Shown here piece after piece: positions 26,913 to 35,542 of a stretch of DNA of 64,000 nucleotides (the stretch's first letter is position 1; each line of letters starts with the position of its first letter). The stretch covers positions 934,990 to 998,989 of the forward strand of contig NZ_MQWC01000004.1 in assembly GCF_002954405.1 (NCBI RefSeq), in the 5' to 3' direction. The DNA comes from Salinibacter sp. 10B. GTDB taxonomy: Bacteria > Bacteroidota > Rhodothermia > Rhodothermales > Salinibacteraceae. The notes under the pieces were generated by a model, which saw only the letters and a program-made list of their open reading frames with translations, ran no database searches and was not told where the DNA came from. The position numbers and the translations under genes are program-made.

Positions 26913-28148
26913 ATGGATGAGTCCGCTGCACAGATCACGCCCGAGCACCCAAAGTGGACGAATTGGCGGTGGCAGATGCAGAACCGCATCCACAGTGTTG
27001 AGGCACTGAACGAATGGATTGAACCGACGGCCGAGGAGCGGGAAGCCATTGAAAAGACGAGCGAGGTCTTTCGGTGGAATATCACACCGTACTACGCTCA
27101 GCTGATGGATGAAGCGGATCCAGCCTGCCCCATTCGGCGCCAGGTGGTGCCTACGATGGACGAGTTGGCAACTGACATCGTTGAGGAGCTGGATCCACTG
27201 GACGAAACGGGGCACTCCCCGGTCAAGAATCTGATCCACAACTATGAGGATCGGGTGGCGTTCTGCGTCACGGCCGAGTGTGCCGTCTACTGCCGCTACT
27301 GCCTGCGCAAGCGGATGGTCGGCGATGCCAACTTCTTCATGCGTACCGACGAACACCGGGCGGCCCTCAACTACATTGCCGAGCACGATGAAATTCGCGA
27401 CGTGCTCCTCACCGGCGGCGATCCACTCACCTTCAACGAGGCAAATCTGGAGTGGCTGCTGAGCCGGCTACGAGCCATCGACCACGTCGAACTCATCCGC
27501 TTCGGTTCGCGCATGCCGGTGAAGCTGCCCTACCGCATCACCGACGATTTGTGCAATCTCTTGGAGCAGTACCATCCCATCTGGGTGAACACCCACTTTA
27601 ACCACCCAAAAGAACTAACGGAAGAAGCCGCCGGGGCAATTCATCGACTGAAACAGGCGGGCGTGCCGGTAGGCAACCAGACGGTTCTTTTGCGCGGGAT
27701 CAATGATGACCCGGAAACCATGAAGGCCCTGAACGAAGGGCTCGTTCGGATGCGCGTACGCCCCTACTACCTGTACCAGGCACAAATCATCGGGGGAACC
27801 CGGCACCTGCGCGTCCCCATTGAGGTCGGAATGCACATCATGCGGCGCCTGCGGGGCCGCACTTCCGGTTTTGCTATTCCCACCTACGTCCTCGACACGC
27901 CCCACGGCAAAGTGCCCCTCAACCGCAGCTACGTAAAGGGACGCGCGGACGACCATGTGCTCATGGAAACGTACGATGGCACGTTGTGGGCCGAACCCAA
28001 TCCCGTGGCGCGTGCAGACGAGCTTCCGCTTCAGCTGCCTTCCGTGTCGCTACCAGACGACGTGGACACGATTCCCCTCCGAGAACCGGCCGTCCACGCC
28101 CAACCCGGAGCGCCCTCCCATCCCGAAAAACCCGAACACAGGGCATGA
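26913..28148 (+). CDS. KamA-family radical-SAM aminomutase
   Basis: The 411-residue protein is a lysine 2,3-aminomutase family enzyme: radical-SAM cluster motif C-x3-C-x2-C at residues 123-127-130, a GGDPL SAM-binding element near 168, and a PLP-binding Lys (about 333) in a short PHGK loop. In characterised lysine 2,3-aminomutase two Asp residues hold the substrate amino group; by alignment with the YQC-D and VVD-AP motifs the first is Gln here (about 291) and the second is Asp (about 328). The substrate may therefore not be lysine. The glycine-rich loop before the PLP Lys is shortened. In halophiles KamA homologues can make beta-amino-acid osmolytes, but the acetyltransferase partner (AblB) is not adjacent. 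Confidence 0.88.
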   Translation: MDESAAQITPEHPKWTNWRWQMQNRIHSVEALNEWIEPTAEEREAIEKTSEVFRWNITPYYAQLMDEADPACPIRRQVVPTMDELATDIVEELDPLDETGHSPVKNLIHNYEDRVAFCVTAECAVYCRYCLRKRMVGDANFFMRTDEHRAALNYIAEHDEIRDVLLTGGDPLTFNEANLEWLLSRLRAIDHVELIRFGSRMPVKLPYRITDDLCNLLEQYHPIWVNTHFNHPKELTEEAAGAIHRLKQAGVPVGNQTVLLRGINDDPETMKALNEGLVRMRVRPYYLYQAQIIGGTRHLRVPIEVGMHIMRRLRGRTSGFAIPTYVLDTPHGKVPLNRSYVKGRADDHVLMETYDGTLWAEPNPVARADELPLQLPSVSLPDDVDTIPLREPAVHAQPGAPSHPEKPEHRA

Positions 28149-28202
28149 ACGGGATATGTGCGCTCGTTTCACGGGACTATTGCGGAAAAAGCCACGGATC
28201 TG

Positions 28203-28231
28203 TTGACATTAATCACAGGTCGGGATACCTT
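28203..28231 (+). promoter_or_regulatory. sigma70-like promoter before the membrane GGDEF-like gene
   Basis: TTGACA (28203-28208) is a perfect -35 match, followed after 17 bp by TACCTT (28226-28231). It lies 55 bp before the start codon at 28286 and after the aminomutase stop. Confidence 0.45.
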
Positions 28232-28285
28232 CAAGTTTGATTCCTATCCTCGACCGACTGGGGTGCTCCGACCCTTGCACGTCGC

Positions 28286-29710
28286 ATGCTTCGCGTTCTT
28301 CTCGTCCTTGTCGCCGTACTGGCTGCGGTCCTCGCATTCGTCTTTGATCAGCCCTGGCTTTACGCCGCCGCTGCAGTACCCCTCCTCGGGGCACTGGGGC
28401 TGTTGGGACGGTACTTCTGGATCGCATCTCAGCACTCGTCCTCGCAGGCCGAATCTATGGATCCCCCGGACGATTCACTCGAAGACCTTGGCATCATGGA
28501 CGTGCGTCCGCAGGACCGAGAAGGAGGCGCCAACGGCACCTCGGGGCCGTCGCACGAGGACGGCGCCGAGAATCCCTCCCCCGCCTCTTCCACGGACGCC
28601 GATGATTCCGCCCCGGAGAACTCACAAGCCCCACAAGAAGAACGCCTCGATCAGCGCCGGGCCGAACGGAGAGGCACGCCCCCCGAGTCCCCGTCGGAAA
28701 ACAATGAGAGCGTCCAGTCCGACGATCGACCGGTGCTCGGCCCGCTTCTAGAGTCGCTTCGGGCCGCCGTGGGGGCGCAGACGGTCTGCCTGCTCGTCCA
28801 GGAAGAAGTCGTTCTCGACTATCAGATCGCAGCCCTCGCAAGCCTGCAATCCAATGTACAGAAGGACGGCTCTTTCGAAACACAGTCCCCACTTCTGTCG
28901 GCCTCAATGTCGCGACGGCCGGTAACGATCCGAACCCTGGATGAGGGGGATCGTGACAATCTCCGTTACTACGAAACGGCTCCGGACATCACACAGGTTG
29001 CCATTGCTCCCTTGTCGCGTCCGGACACCTCGGCGTCCGTCTTTCTGCTGGCCGACGCCACGGCCGAGACGGAGCTCGATACCTCTGAGGTCCATTCCCT
29101 GCTTAAACGTTATGCAGAAACGGTGGGAAGCGTATTGGACGCTAAAGAAGCCGAAGAGACTTCTGCGTCGTCTCAAGAGGTAGAGGCAGCAGAAATGGAG
29201 CCGGAGCCGACGCCGCAAGGACAAGCTGAGGAGGGCGCGATTGATCCGGCAAACGGAACGGAACCACCGGAGCGGGACGGAACGCCTCGGCCACGCCGTG
29301 AAATCATCGCCGAAGAGATGGAAGCCGCAGACGTGGCGTCCGATCCCCTGGCGTTGGTCCTCGTCCTCCTGAACCGGTACGAGTCGATCGCCCGCGAAGG
29401 CGAAGCGGCCGTGGAGCGCGCCGAACATCACTTTCGCACCCGGCTGGAAAATCTTGCCCCTGGCCAACGGGTCGAACGCTTTGGGGAGCTTACATACGGC
29501 ATCTTTCTGCGACGCGAGATGGAGGCCGTCGAGGTCTGGGCCCTGGACCTGCAGGACGCCATGGCTCGGGAGACAGGGGAGCTCGAAGGAGGCGTGAGTA
29601 TCGGGGTGGCCGTGCGGGATGCTCGCCATACCCCCGAGGAGTTGCGAGGGGATGCAACGGAAGCCCTTCTCGAGGCCTACGAGACGGGAGAGTGCGCGAT
29701 CAAAGCGTAG
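28286..29710 (+). CDS. membrane-anchored protein with GAF-like and degenerate GGDEF domains
   Basis: The 474-residue protein starts with two membrane helices (about 2-20 and 25-47), followed by a long acidic, Ser/Pro-rich spacer (about 50-150). A GAF-like domain (about 155-290) follows, then an acidic linker and a C-terminal fold resembling GGDEF (about 355-474). The catalytic loop that should read RxGGDEF is RFGELTYGIF, while the later SIGVAV and D-A-T-E-A-L-L-E-A-Y elements keep the family pattern. It is therefore unlikely to make cyclic-di-GMP; it may sense a ligand or act as a receptor. It lies near, but on the opposite strand to, the active GGDEF-EAL operon. Confidence 0.7.
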   Translation: MLRVLLVLVAVLAAVLAFVFDQPWLYAAAAVPLLGALGLLGRYFWIASQHSSSQAESMDPPDDSLEDLGIMDVRPQDREGGANGTSGPSHEDGAENPSPASSTDADDSAPENSQAPQEERLDQRRAERRGTPPESPSENNESVQSDDRPVLGPLLESLRAAVGAQTVCLLVQEEVVLDYQIAALASLQSNVQKDGSFETQSPLLSASMSRRPVTIRTLDEGDRDNLRYYETAPDITQVAIAPLSRPDTSASVFLLADATAETELDTSEVHSLLKRYAETVGSVLDAKEAEETSASSQEVEAAEMEPEPTPQGQAEEGAIDPANGTEPPERDGTPRPRREIIAEEMEAADVASDPLALVLVLLNRYESIAREGEAAVERAEHHFRTRLENLAPGQRVERFGELTYGIFLRREMEAVEVWALDLQDAMARETGELEGGVSIGVAVRDARHTPEELRGDATEALLEAYETGECAIKA

Positions 29711-29820
29711 CTGCTCGTGGCCAGAACAGGGGAGGCGGATGCATCGGTCCCGGCCGGAATCCTCCTGACGAAGTGCACGTTTAGATGCCACGTTCACTTT
29801 CACAACCCACTATCCCCGCC

Positions 29821-30204
29821 ATGACGAACACGACCGACGGGTCGCCCCGCATCACGGACGTTTCATGGGGTCGTCTTGAGACTGCTGATCCGTCTGCGAC
29901 GTTCAAAGACGCCAAGCTGTATCCCGGCGGCGGACGGGCGTGGGACTGGAACGAAACCGGCACCTCTCACACGCCCGGCATCCAACCCGCCGACGTCGAG
30001 GAGCTTCTGGAGCATGGGGCGCAGGCTGTTGTTCTGTCACAAGGAATGAATGAGCGCCTGCAGGTTCAGCCCGAAACCCTTCAGATGCTCGAAGAAGTGG
30101 GCGTAGAGACATACGTGCTTCAAACCGAGGACGCCGTGGAGCGCTACAATGAACTCCGGGAATCGGGCGTGCCAGTGGGCGGCCTCTTCCATTCGACGTG
30201 CTAG
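29821..30204 (+). CDS. Mth938/NDUFAF3-like domain protein
   Basis: The 127-residue product from the ATG at 29821 matches the Mth938-like (DUF498) fold: an opening strand with ITDVSWGRLE, a YPGGGRAWDWNETGT segment, and VVLSQGMNERLQV followed by GVETYVLQTEDAVERYNELR. Bacterial members are uncharacterised; the human relative NDUFAF3 is a complex I assembly factor. No respiratory genes are nearby. It is convergent with the GT2 gene and ends 85 bp from it. Confidence 0.82.
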   Translation: MTNTTDGSPRITDVSWGRLETADPSATFKDAKLYPGGGRAWDWNETGTSHTPGIQPADVEELLEHGAQAVVLSQGMNERLQVQPETLQMLEEVGVETYVLQTEDAVERYNELRESGVPVGGLFHSTC

Positions 30205-30289
30205 GTCGTACCAACAACCAGACGATGCAAGGAGCCCCCTTCGCCCGGCCCCCGCGCATCGGTCCAGGTCTTTTTCCCTTCCCCTTCTT

Positions 30290-31684
30290 TCACCCGAATC
30301 CGCTGCGCTCCATCGCCCCCCATCCCTCCTTGGATCGAAGGTAGGACCAGAGTCCTTTCATCCGCCACCACGAATTCAACTGTCGGTACCCAAAGGTCTC
30401 AACCAGCGGCAGTAGTAGGAGCTGCAGGAAATCACCCGTGCGCTCATACCGGCGAAATGATACTTCCTCGATAGCAACTGCACTGAGGGATAGTGCAAAG
30501 CCGAGCACAAATGCCACCAGGAAAAAGGCAATGGCAAACGGCCCGGAGATCGCCCCCTTCAGCAGTGCCACGACGAAGAGGATGTACCCAAGAAGCTCAA
30601 GGACCGGCCCAAAGGTCTCCAGAAAATAAAAGAAGGGGTACGCGAGCATCCCCACACGACCGTAGCGCGGATTGAGCAACATGCGCTGATGGCGAACCAT
30701 CGTTTCTGCAAGACCTCGCTGCCACCGATCGCGCTGACTGCCCAAGATACGAAGAGTGGAGGGCACTTCGGTCCAAGCTACAGGGTCAGGGACAAAGCGC
30801 ACCCGATAGTCCTCGTCGTCTTCTCGGAGCCGACGATGCATCCGCACGACGAGCTCCATGTCTTCGCCGACTGTATCGGTGCGATACCCTCCGACCCCCA
30901 CCACGGTCTCTCGCCGAAAGAGACCGAAGGCACCAGAGATGATGAGCATTCCCCCGAGCGCATCCCACCCTACGCGTCCGAAGAAAAACGCGCGGAGATA
31001 TTCAAGCACCTGCAACCGCGGAAGCCACTCCTTCGGCATCGACACCTCCCGCACGCGACCAGCCTGCACAGTGCACCCGTTCGCCACCCGTACGATGCCT
31101 CCCACAGCCACCGTCGTCTGATCCTCAAGAAACGGCCGCACCATCCGCACGAGTCCTTCTCCCTCTACCAGCGTATCCGCATCCATAGCACAGAAGAAGG
31201 GCGTATTGCAGTAGTTGATGCCAGCATTTAACGAGTCGGCCTTCCCTCCATTCTGCTTATCGACCACCCACAGATTGGGGTGGATCTGACTTCGGTATAC
31301 GTCGCGCACTTCGGCGGTCGAAAGTTGGGACGTCGGGGGACGATCAGCGGATTGTAAGTCGAAGTTCTCTTTGAGCCGCGCGAGGGTTTGATCGGTCGAC
31401 CCGTCATTCACCACAATGACCTCAAAGTTGGGATAATCGATGCTCAAAAAGGCCCGCGTCGATTCGATACAGGTCGCCTCTTCATTGTACGCTGGTGCAA
31501 TAAGGGTGACGGGGGGGAGGGCTTCGGACGCCAGGGCTTCTTCCGGCTGAAAGGCCTCCAACACCCGCCGGTATCGCAGCATCGCCCCTATGGTCACTAA
31601 ACAGAGGCACAGGTATCCTGAATTGAGCAGGATAAAATACCCGAGCATCAGATAGTTGGCCCACTGCAGCGTAGTGTCAATCAT
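30290..31684 (-). CDS. processive GT2 family glycosyltransferase (membrane polysaccharide synthase)
   Basis: The 464-residue protein has an N-terminal membrane segment (about 10-38), a GT2 catalytic domain with the DGSTD, DADT and GED motifs and the QRDRW motif of processive synthases (Q-x-x-R-W), and three or four C-terminal membrane helices. This is the arrangement of cellulose, hyaluronan and poly-GlcNAc synthases, which polymerise and export sugar chains. No PilZ domain is present. The ATG at 31684 overlaps the upstream HEAT-repeat gene stop by four bases (ATGA), so the two are translationally coupled. It is the last gene of a four-gene operon headed by a cyclic-di-GMP enzyme. The sugar is unknown. 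Confidence 0.88.
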   Translation of the reverse strand: MIDTTLQWANYLMLGYFILLNSGYLCLCLVTIGAMLRYRRVLEAFQPEEALASEALPPVTLIAPAYNEEATCIESTRAFLSIDYPNFEVIVVNDGSTDQTLARLKENFDLQSADRPPTSQLSTAEVRDVYRSQIHPNLWVVDKQNGGKADSLNAGINYCNTPFFCAMDADTLVEGEGLVRMVRPFLEDQTTVAVGGIVRVANGCTVQAGRVREVSMPKEWLPRLQVLEYLRAFFFGRVGWDALGGMLIISGAFGLFRRETVVGVGGYRTDTVGEDMELVVRMHRRLREDDEDYRVRFVPDPVAWTEVPSTLRILGSQRDRWQRGLAETMVRHQRMLLNPRYGRVGMLAYPFFYFLETFGPVLELLGYILFVVALLKGAISGPFAIAFFLVAFVLGFALSLSAVAIEEVSFRRYERTGDFLQLLLLPLVETFGYRQLNSWWRMKGLWSYLRSKEGWGAMERSGFG

Positions 31685-32781
31685 GCGACGGACGGCACGA
31701 GATCCAGGGCGAGTGAAGAGCGGGCATGGGTAGAGTTGCCCAATCGGCGGAGGGGCTCCGTACAATTGAGCTCAATCAGGCTTCGCGCGGCCGTAAGGGC
31801 AACCCACCGGTTGTCGTCGTCGCGCAGAAGACGAGCAAGAAGAGAAGCATCCTCCTCCCTCCCAAGTTGGCCCAGGGCTCGCGCGGCATGAATGCGAACG
31901 AATGATACGTCCGACGTGCAGTACGAGCGCACAACCCTGGCCTGCTCGGGTCGTCCTAGCCGGCGGAGGAGCCGGAGGAGGCTCGCCACTAGCTCAGGAT
32001 TCTCCCCTGTTTCCCCCTCCAAGACTCGTACCGCCACCGGCACGGCCTCCACATCCCCGAGCCACCGGAGCGTTTCGGCACAAAGCATGCGCACAAATGC
32101 CGTCCGTTCCGATTCCGCGAGAGCTGTTCGGAACACGGGCGCCGCCTCTTCCCCGAGTTCGACAAGAGCGGAGGTGATCTGCCGCCGATCCATGTGGACA
32201 AGACGGTCCAGATGCTCTAACAACAAGGAGGCGTCTTCCGGATCGCCGAGCGTCGCCAGCCGTCGCAAGGCCCTTCCCGCAACATCGTCCGACGGATCGT
32301 CGAGAACATCACGCAGAGCGTCGGCAAAGCGGGCCCCTCCAAGCAGCCCAATCCGCTGGACCGCACGGGCCCGTAGTGTGGGCCGTCGGGACTGAAGCTC
32401 TCGCCGGACCGGGGCCAGCAGAGGAGTGGACACTGCCCGAATTCGTTCCAGCGCCTGCCCCTTCACCGTCGTTGCGTAGGGCATCAGAAAGGTCAAGAAG
32501 CGCTCTCGCTGTCTCTGCCGCACCGCCTGCGCCAGCACCTCAGGCGGCTGACGACCCGCCATCACATCAAATAGCATCGGCTTCCACTGCGCCTCCTCGC
32601 GGCGCTTCCTTCGCTTCTGATATGCCGTCGCAAGGCGAAGCACCACTGCCCCTCCCGCGAAAAGGACAGAGAGTATCGTCAGGACGGCAGCACTCGCCAT
32701 CACTAGCGCCAGTGTACCAGAGGTGTTCTGCAAAAGTCCGTCCAGAACAGGCGGAAGCTCCACGGGAAAATCGGAGACCAT
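31681..32781 (-). CDS. membrane-anchored HEAT-repeat protein
   Basis: The 366-residue product has a short exposed N-terminus, one membrane helix (about 24-48), a basic stretch, then about 250 residues of HEAT-like helical repeats, each with the R/A-L-G-x-L-G-x-x-x-D pattern (for example RAVQRIGLLGGARFADALRDVL and AARALGQLGREEDASLLARLL). HEAT repeats are protein-binding scaffolds. GAGAGG seven bases before the ATG at 32781 supports this start over one 18 bases upstream. Its coupling to the GT2 synthase suggests it regulates or assembles the synthase. Confidence 0.82.
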   Translation of the reverse strand: MVSDFPVELPPVLDGLLQNTSGTLALVMASAAVLTILSVLFAGGAVVLRLATAYQKRRKRREEAQWKPMLFDVMAGRQPPEVLAQAVRQRQRERFLTFLMPYATTVKGQALERIRAVSTPLLAPVRRELQSRRPTLRARAVQRIGLLGGARFADALRDVLDDPSDDVAGRALRRLATLGDPEDASLLLEHLDRLVHMDRRQITSALVELGEEAAPVFRTALAESERTAFVRMLCAETLRWLGDVEAVPVAVRVLEGETGENPELVASLLRLLRRLGRPEQARVVRSYCTSDVSFVRIHAARALGQLGREEDASLLARLLRDDDNRWVALTAARSLIELNCTEPLRRLGNSTHARSSLALDLVPSVA

Positions 32782-32805
32782 GACGTGTCCTCTCTGCAAT
32801 AGGAC

Positions 32806-33231
32806 CTAAGCAACGGATGACAACTGCTCCCGAAACGTCAAAAACCGCAGGATGCGGGCTGCTGCCACCCGCGGCGCAAACGGGCGCGTGAGATAATCGG
32901 CAGCTCCCAGCTCGAAGGCACGCACCACCTCTTCATCGTTCCCTGGCCGTCCGATCAGAATAACGGGAGGATCCAGAGGCGGCCGGCGCCGCAACAGTTC
33001 GAGGCCGGTTCGTCCCGGCAACCGAGCCTCCGCTACCAGCACGTCATGGTCCGCCACCTGTCGCTGCGCTGCCTCTCCCTCTGCCACCCGCACGGCAGTG
33101 ACGTCGTGGCGTTCTAGCCGATCGGCCAGCAGCTCGGCAGTGGGGACGTGTTCAATGGCAAGGAGCACGTTCTGCATCTCTGCCTCCATCAATACATTGG
33201 GGATGAGGCGTTCCTCCTGAGTCTCGGTCAT
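32806..33231 (-). CDS. pseudo-receiver (degenerate response regulator) protein
   Basis: The 141-residue protein has the fold pattern of a single REC domain but all key residues are changed: the acidic pair is Glu27-His28, the phospho-acceptor position is Glu68 (in VLVAEARLPGRTG), the Thr/Ser switch position is Gly94 (ILIGRPG) and the invariant Lys is Arg116 (YLTRPF). It cannot be phosphorylated in the normal way; Glu68 may mimic the active state, or the domain may only bind partners. Its start overlaps the stop of the GGDEF-EAL gene by four bases (ATGA), and the HEAT gene follows after 24 bp. Confidence 0.82.
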   Translation of the reverse strand: MTETQEERLIPNVLMEAEMQNVLLAIEHVPTAELLADRLERHDVTAVRVAEGEAAQRQVADHDVLVAEARLPGRTGLELLRRRPPLDPPVILIGRPGNDEEVVRAFELGAADYLTRPFAPRVAAARILRFLTFREQLSSVA

Positions 33232-35453
33232 TCAATCGCCGGCGTCCAATGGACCTGCCAGGGCGTCTCCTTCAGAAGGGCCTCAAGCGCCCCGGCCGGG
33301 AGCGGCTTCGAAAAGAGATAGCCCTGTCCCAATGGACATCCGAATTCTCGAAGGGCCTTCAGCTGCTCAGTTGTTTCTATGCCCTCAGCAGTAACAGTAA
33401 GGTCGAGCGTGCGTCCCATCTTCACGACGCACCGGACCAGCTCTCGGCCGTTCTCGCCTCGCTCCAGTTCATCCATGAGGGCCTTGTCCACCTTTAAGCC
33501 ATCAATGGGAAATTCGAGGAGGGAGTGCAGAGATGAAAACCCCGTGCCAAAGTCGTCAATCTCCATTCGAATGCCCAGATCACGGAGGGCCTCCACCTCC
33601 TCCCAGTTTTCGGCCCCATTCCCTTCAATCGCCCGCTCGGTTACCTCCATCGTAAATTGCTCCGGCGCAATGTCATAGTGCGTAAGCACGTCGTCAACGA
33701 AGGTGCGAGTTTCGGGGCGAAAAAACTCGTAGCGGGAAAAATTTCCGCTCAGGCTCACCGTCCAGTCCCCATCGTGTGCTGCCTGCAAGCGGTTGAGCAC
33801 CTGACAGGCCCCTTCGATGACCTGGTGCCCAATGGGCACAATGAGGCCGGTTTCTTCGGCGACCCCGAGAAAGTTTCCCGGTGTAACGATTTCTCCCGTG
33901 TTGCGCCGCCACCGTGCCAGGACTTCAAACCCGTGAAGCGTGCCTTCCTCCAGATTTACAATGGGATGGAAGAAGGGCTCGAATTCGCTCTGTTCGACTC
34001 CGCGGTGGAGGTCCGCATCAAGTCGAAATCGAGCCCCCAACTCCTCCGTCATTGCCTGCTCGTGTCGCATGATGGAGCGGGTCGCCACGTTCTTGGCCCG
34101 GTACATCGCCACGTCGGCGTCTCGAATGAAGGACGCGGCCGAGCTGTAGGGCCCGGCCCCGAACACAATTCCGATGCTCGCCTCCACAAAAACGTCCCGC
34201 CCCTCTACCTCCACCGGGGCTCGTAGAGCCTCTACGAGACGCTCCGCCACTTGTGTGGCGGACTCCGGGGCCTGCACCGACGGTAGCAGAATCGCAAACT
34301 CATCACCGCCGAGCCGCGCCACCCGGTCTTCTTCTCGAACGGCTCCTCGCAATCGATCGGCTACTTCTTTCAGGAGCTTGTCTCCAGCGGCATGCCCGAG
34401 CGTATCGTTGACCTGCTTGAACCGGTCGAGGTCCAGGTACAGAAGGGCACCGGTCTCGCCGTCGGCCGAATCGAGAAGGTCCTGCACGGCCGTTTCCAGG
34501 GCGGCCCGCCCGAGCAGTCCTGTCAGTGTATCGTGTGTGGCCTGAAATTCGAGTTCGCTTTGCTGTTCTCGCTCCTCAGTGATGTCCCGCTGGACGGACA
34601 CTAGATGCGTAAGACGTCCCTCCGCATCGCGCACGGGCGCCACTCCCCACTCCACAAGGTACGGCGTACCATCTTTTCGATAGTACACCGATTCCGCCCG
34701 AACGGACTCTCCTTCCTTCAGGGCATCGCGCACCCGTTCCAGGGTTTCGTAATCCGTATCCGCTCCGTAAAGGAGTCGAGGCGTGCTTTCCCGAAGCTCG
34801 TCGGGCGAATACCCGGTCATCCCCGCAAATGCCTGGTTGACCCATCGAATTTCCGGTCCCGGTGCTTCAAGCGGCTCTGCCTCGGTGATGACGACCGCCT
34901 CGTCGACTTGCTCCAACGCGGAGCTTAAATACCGGGCCTCGTAGTTGCGCCGACGCGCTTTCAACAGGTCAGCAGCGACGTTCGCGAGCGCGACCAGCAC
35001 TGCCCGCTCCGATGCTCCGAAGGAACGGGGGGCATCATCTGCGAGGCAGAGCGTGCCCACGTGCAAGGAGTCCTCGATCGTAAGCGGAGCCCCCGCGTAA
35101 AACTGGAGGGCCTCTTCTTCCGCAGCGTCTTCTCCCTCCCCTGCACGACGCGCAAGATCGGCAAACTGACGCTCAGCACGAGCATCTTCTATTACCAGAA
35201 CCTCTCCATCCGCTACGACGTGCGCGCAGAAGGCTTCTTCCCGATCGGTCTCGGTGATCGCCCACCCACAGGCCGCCTTAAACCACTGCCGCTCCTCTGC
35301 CAGCAGGCTAATCCCGGCAAACTCTACATCAAACACTGCCTTGGCAATATCGGCAAGGCGCGTGAACGCGTCTTCCGGGGCCGTATCCAGAACCTGGAGT
35401 TGGTGAAGCGCGTCCAGCCGCTCGTCTTCGTTGTCGGGAAGAGGATACGTCAT
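33228..35453 (-). CDS. GAF-PAS-GGDEF-EAL cyclic-di-GMP turnover protein
   Basis: The 741-residue protein has a GAF domain (about 20-170), a PAS domain with PAC (about 175-295), a GGDEF domain (about 300-465) and an EAL domain (about 485-735). The GGDEF motif is intact (382-386) and has the allosteric I-site RxxD five residues earlier (373-376). The EAL domain has the catalytic Glu in EVL (510), and the GNFS, EVTER, DDFGTG, KVDK and AEGIET motifs are all present. Both synthesis and breakdown of cyclic-di-GMP look possible, tuned by GAF/PAS signals. There is no membrane segment. It heads the operon with the pseudo-receiver, HEAT and GT2 genes. Confidence 0.92.
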   Translation of the reverse strand: MTYPLPDNEDERLDALHQLQVLDTAPEDAFTRLADIAKAVFDVEFAGISLLAEERQWFKAACGWAITETDREEAFCAHVVADGEVLVIEDARAERQFADLARRAGEGEDAAEEEALQFYAGAPLTIEDSLHVGTLCLADDAPRSFGASERAVLVALANVAADLLKARRRNYEARYLSSALEQVDEAVVITEAEPLEAPGPEIRWVNQAFAGMTGYSPDELRESTPRLLYGADTDYETLERVRDALKEGESVRAESVYYRKDGTPYLVEWGVAPVRDAEGRLTHLVSVQRDITEEREQQSELEFQATHDTLTGLLGRAALETAVQDLLDSADGETGALLYLDLDRFKQVNDTLGHAAGDKLLKEVADRLRGAVREEDRVARLGGDEFAILLPSVQAPESATQVAERLVEALRAPVEVEGRDVFVEASIGIVFGAGPYSSAASFIRDADVAMYRAKNVATRSIMRHEQAMTEELGARFRLDADLHRGVEQSEFEPFFHPIVNLEEGTLHGFEVLARWRRNTGEIVTPGNFLGVAEETGLIVPIGHQVIEGACQVLNRLQAAHDGDWTVSLSGNFSRYEFFRPETRTFVDDVLTHYDIAPEQFTMEVTERAIEGNGAENWEEVEALRDLGIRMEIDDFGTGFSSLHSLLEFPIDGLKVDKALMDELERGENGRELVRCVVKMGRTLDLTVTAEGIETTEQLKALREFGCPLGQGYLFSKPLPAGALEALLKETPWQVHWTPAIE

Positions 35454-35542
35454 TCGAACTGTGGTGCTGCGTAGGCGTGTGGGTAACGGACTGTTCTGTA
35501 CGGGCCTCTGATGATTCCGTTGTCTCTGCTATCTTCGTTGCT

